Both the position numbers and the translations under genes were made by a program. The notes below the pieces were generated by a model. The model was not told where the DNA came from. It made no database searches and saw nothing but the letters and a program-made list of their open reading frames with translations. Source: Paenibacillus xylanexedens (lineage in GTDB: Bacteria; Bacillota; Bacilli; Paenibacillales; Paenibacillaceae). Taken from it: DNA of 64,000 nt. Numbering within the stretch: position 1 is the stretch's first letter; every line of letters starts with the position of its first letter. The DNA lies in assembly GCF_017874615.1 (NCBI RefSeq), contig NZ_JAGIKV010000010.1, positions 1 through 64,000 on the forward strand. Direction: 5' to 3'. Below, piece by piece: positions 10,857 to 19,790 of this stretch.

Positions 10857-12101
10857 CTATTCGAGATACCACGTTGCATTCACAACAGAGATTTCCGCTT
10901 CCTCGTACACACCATAATAATAGGTTTCAAAGAAACCTTCTTCCCCCACATCCAGCCAGCTTGGATACACATCTGCATAAGTTTGGCCCAGGTATATACC
11001 GTCTATATTATAAATATCAATCAAAACTGTGACGGAAGAGATCGGACGAGTTGCATTATTGATCAATGAACCGCTAATATAAAGATCCCCGTACATATCA
11101 AGCGTTGCATCAACGTTCACGACACTTACTGCCGCCGTTCGATTCATCAGATCTTCTTCTGCAGCCTGTTGCTCCGCCTGTTGAATGCGATCCGCTTCCG
11201 CTTTTTCAAATGCCTTTTTTTCACTGAGCACCCGTTCACGATACGAAGTCAGTTTTTCATTTTCCGGCGCATAGGACAATCCCTGGTCGACCGTTTGTAA
11301 CGCAATTGTGAAATTCTTTTGCTTTACTTGCTGTTCCGCCTCTTTATAACTTATGCTTGCGAGCTTGTCGACAATTTGCTTCTCTACCGTCTCAGCTTCC
11401 TTGCCTTTCAAGTTTGATACGGTGTCCAACTTTTCGGCTAGTGCCTCTATTGTCGTCAGACTGTCGATTTCCTTTTTCACCTTCAATACAGCCAGCGTTA
11501 CCTTTCTGTTGTTGAATGCGGCACGCACTTTGGAAAAAACAGGTTCTTCCCGCTCCATCAGCACTTTGGCTACAGCCTGAATGGTTTTATCTCCTGCGGA
11601 CAGCTTTCCTGTCTTCAGACTTGTGGATGCCTCATCCAACTGATTCATCAAGTTGAACGCTTTCGCCGTAATTTGCCGATCCTGTATAAGTGCATCATAG
11701 TTCGGTCGTTTCGTTAGAGCGCTGTCCAGCAGTTGGAGAGCCTCTTTATATTTCCCCTCTAGTGCAGCCTGTTCCGCCTGTTGGTGCAGTGATTTAACCT
11801 CTGCATTTATACCTGTCTCCTGCTTGTGATAATACGTTAGCAAAGCCCCTACAGCTACTGCCAGAAACAAGGGAATGATCCAGCTAAATACATGACCTTG
11901 ACCCGTATTTCTTTGTTTGGAAGCAGGTTGCTGTTGACGGGATAACGAATCAAGTGCTTTTCGCGTTCCTTTATCCAAGTCTATGGCTGTTTCTGCCCAG
12001 ATCTGTTCCTCTGTAGAGCTTGTTTCTTTCAATTTGGTTCTACACTTTCTGCACGTGTTATCCGCTGGACTGTTTCTGGTCCCACATACATGACAATACA
12101 C
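10857..12101 (-). CDS. Zinc-ribbon membrane protein with extracytoplasmic repeats
   Basis: 414 residues with a GTG start (GGAGGG 6-7 nt upstream); an ATG at 12125 lacks a ribosome site. An N-terminal zinc ribbon (CHVCGT and CRKCRT) is cytoplasmic. One membrane segment (about residues 73-94) leads to a long helical stretch with TPR-like pieces (AALEGKYKEALQLLDSAL and a second near QKNFTIALQTV) and a C-terminal beta domain similar to FxLYD domains. The architecture suggests a sensor or scaffold in the cell envelope. It is coupled to the protease gene, so the pair probably acts in one stress or secretion process. Exact function unknown. Confidence 0.75.
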   Translation of the reverse strand: MYCHVCGTRNSPADNTCRKCRTKLKETSSTEEQIWAETAIDLDKGTRKALDSLSRQQQPASKQRNTGQGHVFSWIIPLFLAVAVGALLTYYHKQETGINAEVKSLHQQAEQAALEGKYKEALQLLDSALTKRPNYDALIQDRQITAKAFNLMNQLDEASTSLKTGKLSAGDKTIQAVAKVLMEREEPVFSKVRAAFNNRKVTLAVLKVKKEIDSLTTIEALAEKLDTVSNLKGKEAETVEKQIVDKLASISYKEAEQQVKQKNFTIALQTVDQGLSYAPENEKLTSYRERVLSEKKAFEKAEADRIQQAEQQAAEEDLMNRTAAVSVVNVDATLDMYGDLYISGSLINNATRPISSVTVLIDIYNIDGIYLGQTYADVYPSWLDVGEEGFFETYYYGVYEEAEISVVNATWYLE

Positions 12102-12269
12102 CCTGATCCCTCCACTTAAGAACATATGTATACTTCGCTTTCCTGGGGTTCGCCTATTGCATCAATTGCTAAAAAATACCAGCACGAATCGATATTTATC
12201 ATATAGCAAAAAGGAATATTACACCATATATTCTATAGATATCACGTTTAAACGAGTCATAGTGGATGC

Positions 12270-12304
12270 AAAAGAACCTTCCTATTAATCCAGGAAGGCT
12301 CTAG
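12270..12304 (-). terminator. Terminator after the VOC gene
   Basis: Reverse-strand AGAGCCTTCCT pairs with AGGAAGGTTCT and is followed by TTTT, 15 bp past the VOC stop. Confidence 0.75.
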
Positions 12305-12318
12305 TTATTTTCATTTTG

Positions 12319-12738
12319 TCACTCTGAAGGAAAAGCACTTAGATCCATATAGGAGACTTCCCACAGATGGTCATCCAGATCCTGAAAACTCCATCCATAC
12401 ATGAATCCGTGATCTTGTGGTTCGTTGGATGGCTTCGCTCCTGCATCGAGGGCAGCTTGTACAATGGCATCCACCTGCTCACGGCTATCTACAGACAGGG
12501 CAACGATAACTTCGGTTGTATCGGCAGCATTGGAGATTTTTTTCGAGATAAATGATTGGAAACGTTCCTCCACCAGAAGCATGGCGTAAATATTTTCCCC
12601 GATGATCATACAAGTAGCAGACTCGTCCGTAAAATTGGCGTCAAACTCAAATCCCACCTTGGTAAAAAACTCAACGGATTTCTTCAAATCTTGAACAGGT
12701 AAATTAACAAAAATCTGCTTAGCACGAATAGCCACCAT
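12319..12738 (-). CDS. VOC superfamily (glyoxalase/bleomycin-resistance-like) protein
   Basis: 139 residues with the VOC fold pattern: IFVNLPVQDLKKSVEFFTKVGF at the N-terminus and a C-terminal half ending HGFMYGWSFQDLDDHLWEVSYMD, where the HLWE segment carries the conserved Glu metal ligand. This subgroup resembles the PhnB/YxeI-type glyoxalase-like proteins of unknown substrate rather than true glyoxalase I. Ribosome site GAGG is close to the start. It is a single-gene unit with its own promoter and terminator. Confidence 0.85.
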   Translation of the reverse strand: MVAIRAKQIFVNLPVQDLKKSVEFFTKVGFEFDANFTDESATCMIIGENIYAMLLVEERFQSFISKKISNAADTTEVIVALSVDSREQVDAIVQAALDAGAKPSNEPQDHGFMYGWSFQDLDDHLWEVSYMDLSAFPSE

Positions 12739-12773
12739 CGATCACCTCGAACTCATAGAATACATTCCACCTC

Positions 12774-12802
12774 AAAATAACACCTCGCGTATACGCTGTC
12801 AA
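12774..12802 (-). promoter_or_regulatory. VOC gene promoter containing a 10-bp palindrome
   Basis: Perfect -35 TTGACA (12797-12802) and -10 TATTTT (12774-12779), 17 bp apart, on the reverse strand. The spacer contains the palindrome GCGTATACGC (12787-12796), directly next to the -35 box, a likely operator for an unidentified regulator. Confidence 0.55.
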
Positions 12803-13013
12803 TTGAATATAATGGAGACATTCCAACTTGTGAGGTGACACGGATGTTGCTCCGTATTGTTCGAAGTAATTAGTCGTCGGGCTGGGTCAAAACGCGTACC
12901 AGCTATCAAGGGACACGTCTGTCCATTTGATCCTATTCGACCATATACACTAGAACAATTTGGCACAACTCTCTTGTCCTGTTCAAACAAACTCACATTG
13001 GAGGAATATGAAA

Positions 13014-13769
13014 ATGAAAAACAAAATAGATTACGCTGACTTTTATGAGCGAGTAGGCCGGACGAATGGATGGAACTTCAGCTCCATGAACGTTGTCTCG
13101 GAGAAAGTCGGATGGAACTTCTATGAGGAAGTTGTTCGCCATACGCGATCATCCGATCTGTTGCTGGATATCGGGACGGGTGGTGGAGAAGCTATTCTGT
13201 CCATTGCCAAAGAAGCCTTGTTATTGGTGGGAATTGATCTCGCTCAAGGAATGATTGAGACCGCACAGCATAATCTTCAGGCTACGGGCGGTCATTCCAA
13301 TGTACGCTTTCTTCATATGGACGCAGAAAAACTGCATTTTCCAGATTGCTTCTTTAATGTGGTATCTTCCAGACACTCTAGGTTCTCTGCTTCAGAAGTA
13401 TTTAGGGTTCTTGCTCAGGGTGGGATATTTCTAACCCAGCAGGTCAGCGAACATGATAAATCCAACCTTTCAGAAGCTTTTGGCCGTGGACAGAGCCTTG
13501 GCATTCAACCTGGCACATTGATGGAACGATACAAGCATAAACTTCAAATAGCAGGTTTCCATGACATTCAGGCCCGTGAATATAATGTAGTGGAGCATTA
13601 CGCTACACCCGAAGATTTGATGTTTCTCCTAACCCATGCACCCATCATTCCCGATTTCGGAAAGGTAGACACTGACTTCGAGCGATTCCAGCAGTTTGTG
13701 AATGAACATCGCGACGAGAAGGGCATTCGTACCAACTCGGCACGCTTCATGATCACTGCAAGGAAATAA
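13014..13769 (+). CDS. Class I SAM-dependent methyltransferase
   Basis: 251 residues. The SAM-binding motif I LLLDIGTGGGE is followed by the acidic motif VGIDLAQGM and the MDAEKLHFPD segment, the pattern of Methyltransf_11/25 enzymes of the UbiE type. The start at 13014 has GGAGG 9 nt upstream; a Met two codons earlier is only 3 nt from it. The acceptor substrate cannot be told. It stands alone; the 275 bp upstream hold the divergent VOC promoter and no further gene I can support. Confidence 0.88.
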   Translation: MKNKIDYADFYERVGRTNGWNFSSMNVVSEKVGWNFYEEVVRHTRSSDLLLDIGTGGGEAILSIAKEALLLVGIDLAQGMIETAQHNLQATGGHSNVRFLHMDAEKLHFPDCFFNVVSSRHSRFSASEVFRVLAQGGIFLTQQVSEHDKSNLSEAFGRGQSLGIQPGTLMERYKHKLQIAGFHDIQAREYNVVEHYATPEDLMFLLTHAPIIPDFGKVDTDFERFQQFVNEHRDEKGIRTNSARFMITARK

Positions 13770-13798
13770 ATGATCCCAGATTGAATAAAATGAAATAA

Positions 13799-13847
13799 AA
13801 AAGACCCGGTCACATGTGAGAACCATAACATGGTGACCGGGTCTTTA
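13799..13847. terminator. Bidirectional terminator between methyltransferase and PBP genes
   Basis: AAAGACCCGGTCAC pairs with GTGACCGGGTCTTT around a short loop, with A/T tails on both sides, between converging genes. Confidence 0.88.
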
Positions 13848-13879
13848 TATTATGCTTGTAAGGCTAAATTAAATCGGAG

Positions 13880-15976
13880 TTACTGCGTAATCTCCAACTT
13901 TTCCAAAAAAGGCTTTAATTTATCCACGACATAGTGGCTTCCACCTCGGCCGTTCACCTCTTCAATTACAGCGGATAACAGAAAGGTCGGAGAATCGGTA
14001 TCAAACACTACGAAAAATCCGTTTTCCTGCCCCTTCTCTCCCTTCTCTCCCTTCTTCGCTTTCAGTTCCGCTGTTCCCGTCTTGCCCGCGAGTCCTCCAG
14101 GAATTGAATTCAAAGTGTGGGCCGTACCTCCCTGCCGGGAAACAACTTCTCCCAAAGCATCCTTAACCGTATTTGCGGCTTCTGGAGTAATAATTACCTC
14201 GGGGTCAGTGCTTTCTTTTCCCTCAATCAGAACGGGTTTCACCAGTTTCCCTTCATTAATAAAAGGTGTAAATGACGACGCCAGATGAATCGGGGACATT
14301 AACATCTCCCCTTGCCCGTAGGACGTATCAGCGAGTAACACCTCAGACGACAGATCCAGATGTGCTTCATTGGCATATTGGCTTGGCTTCAGATACAGTT
14401 CATTCAGTCCAAAGTTATCGCCAAAACCAAATTTCTGGATCCCATCAATAAACTTGGCGCTGCCCATCTCGATCGCTTCCATCGCAAAGTAAATATTGTC
14501 CGAATACACCAGAGCATCGACCATATTTACTGGAGATAAACTCTTCACACGCTTGACATAATAACCGCCCCAACTATCGTCTTTACGCCATTGCAAGCCA
14601 GAGATATCATGGGTTTTGTCCGCTGTGGTCACCTTCTCCATTAGTCCCGCTGCGGCTGTAATCGCTTTGAAGGTTGATCCCGGTGCATATCGGGTAGTGA
14701 CTCTGTTGATAAAAGGAAGCTTCTCATTCGCTGAATAAGCATCCCACTCTGCCTGAGTAAGTCCTGTAACCATCTTGTTCGGGTTATAGGAAGGCGCACT
14801 GACTAACGCCAACAGGTTGCCGTCCGTCGGATTCATCAGAACCATTGCACCGGCGTCTCCACCGCTGGATAAAGTCTGATACAATTTCTTTTGTTGTTTG
14901 GAGCTAATCGTCAGCTGAACATTCTGTCCATCTACAGCATCCTTGCGAATAAGCTCAGAACGAGAGTTACCGGATTCATCGGTGATTTCAATCAGACCAC
15001 CACGCTCACCACGCAGCTGCTTCTCCATGGACTGCTCCAAACCCGCTTTACCAATCCAATCCTCGGCGCGATAATACCCTTCCGTATCCTTATCCAGGTC
15101 TTCCTTGGTAGCTTTGCGCACGTAACCAATCAGGTGCGCAGCCGCCTCGCCGAGTGGATAATAGCGGATTTCCTTGCTTTGCATCGTAACCCCGCTTAAA
15201 GATTCTGGTACGTCAAACTCCTCCGTTGAACCAATCGGGACAAAATACTCCGGCTTCACCCATGTCTGCGCAAGCGCCTTCTGAATGGCATCTTCCGAAA
15301 CCTGATAATGGCCCGCGATTCGGGCAATCATCTGATCCGGGTTATCCCCAAGTTTCTCAGGTACAATGCCCCATTCATTCATTGTGCCCTTGGTAGCGAG
15401 CGGCAAACCATCACGATCCACAATATCTCCACGATCCGGGAACAGTGTCCTCACTCGTACCTTACTGCCCTTAACCATGTCATTCAGGATCAGTGAAGGC
15501 TGCCAGTTAATTTGCCAGTTTTTTCTGCCGTCCTCAAGCTCCTGCCGGACCAGTTTTAATGTATGCGTCTCACTGACTTCTCCCAAAAAAGTTGTCAGTT
15601 GCAGGTTGTAATCCACCTCATACGCATCCGGGTTTTGTTTCTCTGCATCGGTCTTACTGCCATCGGAAGCCGTTTCGGCAACATCCACAGGTTTAACCTC
15701 CGCCTTGACGGTGGATACTTCCATACCCGAATAGATCGCATTGTATTTCTCAACAAATTGCTCCTTGTTCATGCCCGACTCTTGCAGCGAAGCAGACGTC
15801 ATCAAAGTGTATAACTGGTCAAATTCTTTTTTTTGCAAATGCTCTATGTACTGATTCACGGTGGTCTGGGGTTTGACTTCTGCTTCTTTATTATTCTGCA
15901 TGTACAGATACATTCCGATTCCACCTGCAAACAAGATGGGCAGCAGTCCGTACATTAATTTACGTTTGGATTTCAT
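13880..15976 (-). CDS. Class B penicillin-binding protein (PBP3/MecA-like)
   Basis: A 698-residue transpeptidase cross-linking peptidoglycan outside the membrane. Order: membrane anchor (8-26), NTF2-like MecA_N domain (about 37-160), PBP dimerisation domain (about 175-345) and transpeptidase domain (about 360-690). The active-site motifs are Ser434-TFK, Ser492-DN and KTG (632-634). The MecA_N domain puts it with B. subtilis PbpC and staphylococcal PBP2a, a group often associated with low beta-lactam affinity, but resistance cannot be inferred from this alone. GAGGTG 8 nt upstream sets the start at 15976. A Lys/Gly/Glu-rich loop follows the KTG box. Confidence 0.92.
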   Translation of the reverse strand: MKSKRKLMYGLLPILFAGGIGMYLYMQNNKEAEVKPQTTVNQYIEHLQKKEFDQLYTLMTSASLQESGMNKEQFVEKYNAIYSGMEVSTVKAEVKPVDVAETASDGSKTDAEKQNPDAYEVDYNLQLTTFLGEVSETHTLKLVRQELEDGRKNWQINWQPSLILNDMVKGSKVRVRTLFPDRGDIVDRDGLPLATKGTMNEWGIVPEKLGDNPDQMIARIAGHYQVSEDAIQKALAQTWVKPEYFVPIGSTEEFDVPESLSGVTMQSKEIRYYPLGEAAAHLIGYVRKATKEDLDKDTEGYYRAEDWIGKAGLEQSMEKQLRGERGGLIEITDESGNSRSELIRKDAVDGQNVQLTISSKQQKKLYQTLSSGGDAGAMVLMNPTDGNLLALVSAPSYNPNKMVTGLTQAEWDAYSANEKLPFINRVTTRYAPGSTFKAITAAAGLMEKVTTADKTHDISGLQWRKDDSWGGYYVKRVKSLSPVNMVDALVYSDNIYFAMEAIEMGSAKFIDGIQKFGFGDNFGLNELYLKPSQYANEAHLDLSSEVLLADTSYGQGEMLMSPIHLASSFTPFINEGKLVKPVLIEGKESTDPEVIITPEAANTVKDALGEVVSRQGGTAHTLNSIPGGLAGKTGTAELKAKKGEKGEKGQENGFFVVFDTDSPTFLLSAVIEEVNGRGGSHYVVDKLKPFLEKLEITQ

Positions 15977-16159
15977 GGTTATATCACCTCTAATATATAC
16001 TATAGATTTCCAGAGCCAATTAAACAATGAAACAAATCTGACGAATTTATCATTAAAAATAGCCGAAGACTCACATAATATGTTTAAATAAGAATAGTGA
16101 ATTACATATTAAAGCTTTTTTGCTATACAAAATGCAAAAGGCTGAAAAGGAGCCCGATG

Positions 16160-16564
16160 ATGGAAATCAGCTATTTTTTACTCCCCCAAGCCGAAGTGGC
16201 CTATATCAAGTCTACCGCTTCCATGAAAGATGCTATTGAGCAACTGGAATCGCACCACTACACCGCCATTCCCGTGATTGACCAGGATGGAAAATATGTT
16301 GCTACCCTGTCCGAAGGCGATTTGTTATGGAAAATGCGAAATACACCCGGATTAACTTTTGATAATATGGATCAGGTTCAGGTCCATGAGATTAACAATC
16401 GGGTATATAATGAATGTGTATTCATTGAGGCTGAGATGGAGGATATGCTGACACTTGCAGCAGACCAAAATTTTGTGCCCGTGGTGGATGTCGATCGTGT
16501 CTTCCTCGGTATTATCCGTCGTAAGGATATTATTGAATACTATACGCGTAACATTTCGGATTAG
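16160..16564 (+). CDS. CBS-domain protein
   Basis: 134 residues made of two CBS motifs (about 15-70 with HYTAIPVIDQDGKYVATL, and 80-130 with NFVPVVDVDRVFLGIIRRKDI). Stand-alone CBS pairs bind adenine nucleotides; the Bacillus protein DarB/CbpB of similar layout binds c-di-AMP, so that is a possible ligand, not shown here. AAAAGGAG lies 7 nt before the second of two adjacent Met codons, which I take as the start; 16157 is nearly as good. A single-gene unit, divergent from the PBP gene. Confidence 0.85.
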   Translation: MEISYFLLPQAEVAYIKSTASMKDAIEQLESHHYTAIPVIDQDGKYVATLSEGDLLWKMRNTPGLTFDNMDQVQVHEINNRVYNECVFIEAEMEDMLTLAADQNFVPVVDVDRVFLGIIRRKDIIEYYTRNISD

Positions 16565-16604
16565 ATGAAGTCGAACATCCTGTAATAAACGAATATTCAA
16601 CTCG

Positions 16605-16652
16605 AAAGGGTACTCCTGTGGTCATGTTTGGCCAAACCGGGGTACCCTTTTC
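16605..16652. terminator. Terminator between CBS and TPR genes
   Basis: AAAGGGTAC (16605-16613) pairs with GTACCCTTT (16642-16650), with an inner hairpin and T-rich 3' side, between converging genes. Confidence 0.75.
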
Positions 16653-16677
16653 GTTTCATGGTATGGTCGGAATCACT

Positions 16678-17118
16678 CTACTTTCGCTTGGCGCGCTCTT
16701 CCTTATAATAGTTCAACACGTCCCTTGGGCTTCCATGAAATGCACGCTCTCTGCCGAACTCATACGCCTGATGCAGATACGAATACGCCTCGTCATGCTG
16801 TTCAAGTCTCATGCAGATCATGCCGAGATCGATCAACGGACTCGTACTTCTATCCGAACTCCGCGTATTTAACGATATCTCAGCCCACGGCTTCGCCAGT
16901 TCATACTGCTTCAGATCGATATGTGCATTCACGTGGCAGGATGCAATCCAGCTTGCAATCTCCCAATCCATCTTCGGCTCGGGCAACATGCCCCATGCCT
17001 GATCATAATAGATAAGTGCTTGTTCATGCTGCTGCGTCTCATCCAGCACATTACCGGCTTCTACGGTTTCAACAATTTGTCGCTCCAGTTCGGCATGTTC
17101 CGGTGTTAGATCTTTCAT
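16678..17118 (-). CDS. Tetratricopeptide-repeat protein
   Basis: 146 residues, all-helical. TPR-like helices are seen in HEQALIYYDQAWGMLP, KQYELAKPWAEISL and QHDEAYSYLHQAYEFG. Its start overlaps the stop of the upstream SMI1/KNR4 gene by the ATGA tetranucleotide, so the pair is translationally coupled; GGAG lies 8 nt before the ATG. TPR proteins next to SMI1-type proteins are often part of immunity or effector loci, but no toxin gene is visible here. Function unknown. Confidence 0.8.
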   Translation of the reverse strand: MKDLTPEHAELERQIVETVEAGNVLDETQQHEQALIYYDQAWGMLPEPKMDWEIASWIASCHVNAHIDLKQYELAKPWAEISLNTRSSDRSTSPLIDLGMICMRLEQHDEAYSYLHQAYEFGRERAFHGSPRDVLNYYKEERAKRK

Positions 17119-17564
17119 TGCGCCGTCTCCTGCTCCAGGACGAAATACCACTCCAGAAAAGCATTGAAATCAGCCCACTGCGGCTCACTCTCACCATTAA
17201 GAAACCGTTCGATGGACTCACCCAGTTCCACCAGCACCACTTCTCCCGTCTGACGGTTGTAGAAAAATCCACCTTCACCTTCAAAACTGTCCAGTGGAAT
17301 ATACGCCTCGGGAAGTCCCAGTGTAAGCTGTGCTACATTCATGTCTTCCATATATACGGTGTTCTCCATAAACCAGCAGATCTGATACAACTCCTGATGC
17401 CTGCTGTAGAAAGTCGGTCCATCCTCTGCATGTAAATAAAATTGTGCGAAATCCGATTGAAGATCAATTTCAAGCTTCCGCAACGCTTCTTCGTATGATG
17501 CTGGAACATCTTCATGCCACCAGCCTTGCTCCTGGCAATGATCAATCACTTTATTGGATAACAT
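17115..17564 (-). CDS. SMI1/KNR4-like protein
   Basis: 149 residues. The pattern of small alpha/beta pieces with YIPLDSFEGEGGFFYNRQTGEVVLVELG and a C-terminal FNAFLEWYFV helix is that of the SMI1/KNR4 (SUKH) fold, whose bacterial members commonly neutralise polymorphic nuclease toxins. GAGGAGG lies 6 nt before the chosen Met at 17564. The gene is coupled to a TPR gene. With no cognate toxin in the window it may be an orphan immunity protein. Family call moderately sure, role inferred. Confidence 0.7.
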   Translation of the reverse strand: MLSNKVIDHCQEQGWWHEDVPASYEEALRKLEIDLQSDFAQFYLHAEDGPTFYSRHQELYQICWFMENTVYMEDMNVAQLTLGLPEAYIPLDSFEGEGGFFYNRQTGEVVLVELGESIERFLNGESEPQWADFNAFLEWYFVLEQETAQ

Positions 17565-17599
17565 CGTAGGCCTCCTCATTCAATTTTACTAACAATACC

Positions 17600-17767
17600 T
17601 GTTCAAAAAGATTGGTTTTCAGTACCAAGAAGATGGGATGAAGCTAGAAATGGAGTAGCGGAGCGTAGGGAAACTACGTGAGCAACGGACATTTCGGCTG
17701 AATGCCATATTCGATGCTGATGATGCCTCCAGGCATCCTTCGTAATCAAAAGCGGACTTTTTGAACA
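17600..17767. repeat. Dispersed structured repeat, copy 1
   Basis: 168-bp element bounded by the 11-bp inverted ends TGTTCAAAAAG and CTTTTTGAACA. Internal hairpins are CGTAG-GGAAA-CTACG and GATGCC-TCCA-GGCATC. A second copy of 166 bp lies at 39872-40037. It has the look of a MITE-like or RNA-forming repeat. Its right end overlaps the 3' end of the GyrI-like gene and provides that gene's last codons and stop. Confidence 0.85.
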
Positions 17768-18894
17768 ACTACGGGTATCCAGACTTGGGGAGGTGTGCCG
17801 TGACCTCTGTACACTTCAAGTTCCGGAATCCCTGCATGCTGATATGAAGTGGAAGGAAACCACTCTGTCATAATATGGTGCCACAACCGTTGTATCGCCT
17901 CCGGCTTTAATTCATCCGCTTCAAATACAATCCAATGGGACGCGGGAAGTTCGATGGACACCAAACCTTCAGGCACTTCACCTGAGTAAGAGGTAGCAAT
18001 CCAATACTCCATTTGATTGTCCTGCAGCTCTCGCTGATCTATACAGATGCCCACCAGACCGGGAATAGCTCCGTTATTGAACCCGTTTAAACGTTCCTCA
18101 ATGCCGTCTGCCAAAGCATCCTGCCACATCTTAGGAATTTCTCTTAAATTCTCACCATCCACACAAGAGAACGTTCGTTTGAAGCCCACAAAGGTAAGAG
18201 ACTGCTGTTCGATCACCTTATCATTCATATTCATTAGATGGACTCCTCTCCGAGAGCGATACGGGGCACGGTTCTCCATGACCCATTCATGAAAACATTG
18301 GTGGGCGCTGCTGGCATCCGGAGCCGTAAAAAGATACGTGCCCTCTACCTCTCCGCGACTCAGCCTGGAATCTACAAGATCCCGATCTTCTTCTTCATTC
18401 AAAACAATTCGATACGTCCCATCTTCCTCTCGAAAGCCAAGGGCGTGTACATTCGTATGTTGTTTATAGTAGCCCAGCTGCAAAACGGCTGGTTGCTCTT
18501 CTGCCATATTGCCTGTGAAAGCCGGATTGGGGAACTCCTCATCGAAACTGGCTTCATCTGGTGTGATACCTTTATAGAAGCCGTTAACTACATTGCCTAG
18601 CAAATTGACAATCTGATGTGCGTAGACATATGGAAACTGTTTGATCTCGAATACGTCCCGATCCAACTGGTGCCATTGTAGAAACTCCATGATTTTGGAA
18701 TATGTAAAGCTGACGGCACTGGAAAGTTCTCGATCCAAAGGCTGATTGGCAGTACGACGAGTCAGTTCCATAATACTGTTCACGTATTCCCAGAATAGTC
18801 CCTGATCGAAACATGCCTCTTCATGCAGCATATACAAAAAGGTGTTCTCTTCTGCACGCGCATTTCGCATCAGTATCTGAAGTGCTTGTTCCAT
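17746..18894 (-). CDS. GyrI-like/effector-binding domain protein
   Basis: 382 residues. The C-terminal 150 residues (about 228-376, with LTFVGFKRTF, LVGICIDQ and VWIPVV) form an AraC effector-binding/GyrI-like domain that binds small hydrophobic ligands. The N-terminal 220 residues are acidic, partly helical and not recognised; there is no helix-turn-helix. The expected domain end is VWIPV; the last seven codons (VVQKVRF and stop) come from the inverted end of the dispersed repeat. The ribosome site GGAGG is 13 nt from the ATG, rather far, so translation may be weak. Annotated start is uncertain by a few codons. Confidence 0.75.
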   Translation of the reverse strand: MEQALQILMRNARAEENTFLYMLHEEACFDQGLFWEYVNSIMELTRRTANQPLDRELSSAVSFTYSKIMEFLQWHQLDRDVFEIKQFPYVYAHQIVNLLGNVVNGFYKGITPDEASFDEEFPNPAFTGNMAEEQPAVLQLGYYKQHTNVHALGFREEDGTYRIVLNEEEDRDLVDSRLSRGEVEGTYLFTAPDASSAHQCFHEWVMENRAPYRSRRGVHLMNMNDKVIEQQSLTFVGFKRTFSCVDGENLREIPKMWQDALADGIEERLNGFNNGAIPGLVGICIDQRELQDNQMEYWIATSYSGEVPEGLVSIELPASHWIVFEADELKPEAIQRLWHHIMTEWFPSTSYQHAGIPELEVYRGHGTPPQVWIPVVVQKVRF

Positions 18895-19168
18895 ATATAA
18901 TTGTTTACCTCCATTATATCTTACAGATACTGTATCAAAAGAGTAGGTAGATTGGAAATAGTGCCAGTACTTCTATTCATATGAAAGTAGCAGGAACAGA
19001 AGTAGACGTGCGATTCATGACTTAAAAGAATACTTACCTACCATTCGTTCCTGCTCGATGTTGGGAGATAGACATACTGGGTTCTTCCCGTCCTTCATTT
19101 CCTTATTCTGGTGCAACTTTCTCCCTACTCGTTCGTCTAACTACTGATTAAAATTAAAGGAGATGACT

Positions 19169-19771
19169 ATGCGAATAACTTGCAGCCCCGGTTTCCCAGG
19201 AAGCATGATTGGATCGATTGATCTTCAGCCATCGAAGTATTACAGCGCACCATCCATGAACAGCAAGATCACAGATTATGTTGATCCTGAACTCGTTACC
19301 ATTCCCTATGTGAATGATCCGGAATTCGGATCACACTTTGACAACATGAAGGTTATGAACGGAACTTATAAAGATGAAATGCATGTGAGCTATGATGTCG
19401 AGTTTACGATTGATGTAGATAAAAAAGGTTATATTACGCAATTTGAACATACGTTCCAGCTGGAGCGTTATTTGGATCTGGTGCGAACGCAGTCCTATAA
19501 AGTGATTAAGACAAACTGGCGCGGACAAACATTTCACGTGATGACGTACAGTTACCTGGAGGAAGTCATTCGTCCGAAGAATGTCCTTTTTAAATGTAAC
19601 CTCGCAGAAGACGTTTTTGTGGTAGCTGAACTTGTCTCCAATCGCACAGATGAAAGTGCAACTGAGCACGGTATCAGGGATCTACATTTCCGTGCATTAA
19701 TCTCGGCACGAGATGATCTGTACCCATTAGATTATATGTGTGAGCCTGATTTCGACCTGAGTCTCGACTAA
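19169..19771 (+). CDS. Conserved-looking protein of unknown function
   Basis: 200 residues that I do not recognise. It is soluble and acidic, with no signal peptide or membrane segment. The middle part (HVSYDVEFTIDVDKKGYITQFEHTFQ) looks like alternating beta strands and the C-terminus is Asp-rich. AAGGAG lies 6 nt before the ATG at 19169; an ATG two codons earlier overlaps that site. It is a single-gene unit with clear terminators and ordinary codon use, so it is very likely real. No functional hint from neighbours. Confidence 0.7.
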   Translation: MRITCSPGFPGSMIGSIDLQPSKYYSAPSMNSKITDYVDPELVTIPYVNDPEFGSHFDNMKVMNGTYKDEMHVSYDVEFTIDVDKKGYITQFEHTFQLERYLDLVRTQSYKVIKTNWRGQTFHVMTYSYLEEVIRPKNVLFKCNLAEDVFVVAELVSNRTDESATEHGIRDLHFRALISARDDLYPLDYMCEPDFDLSLD

Positions 19772-19790
19772 AAAGTAGATACATATGTAG

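Noticed and set aside
12820..13000. Possible T-box or riboswitch leader before the methyltransferase
   Set aside because: No T-box AGGGTGG sequence, no clear terminator/antiterminator pair, and no amino-acid-related downstream gene.
12857..13039. Plus-strand ORF upstream of the methyltransferase
   Set aside because: No ribosome site, overlaps the methyltransferase start, no recognisable family.
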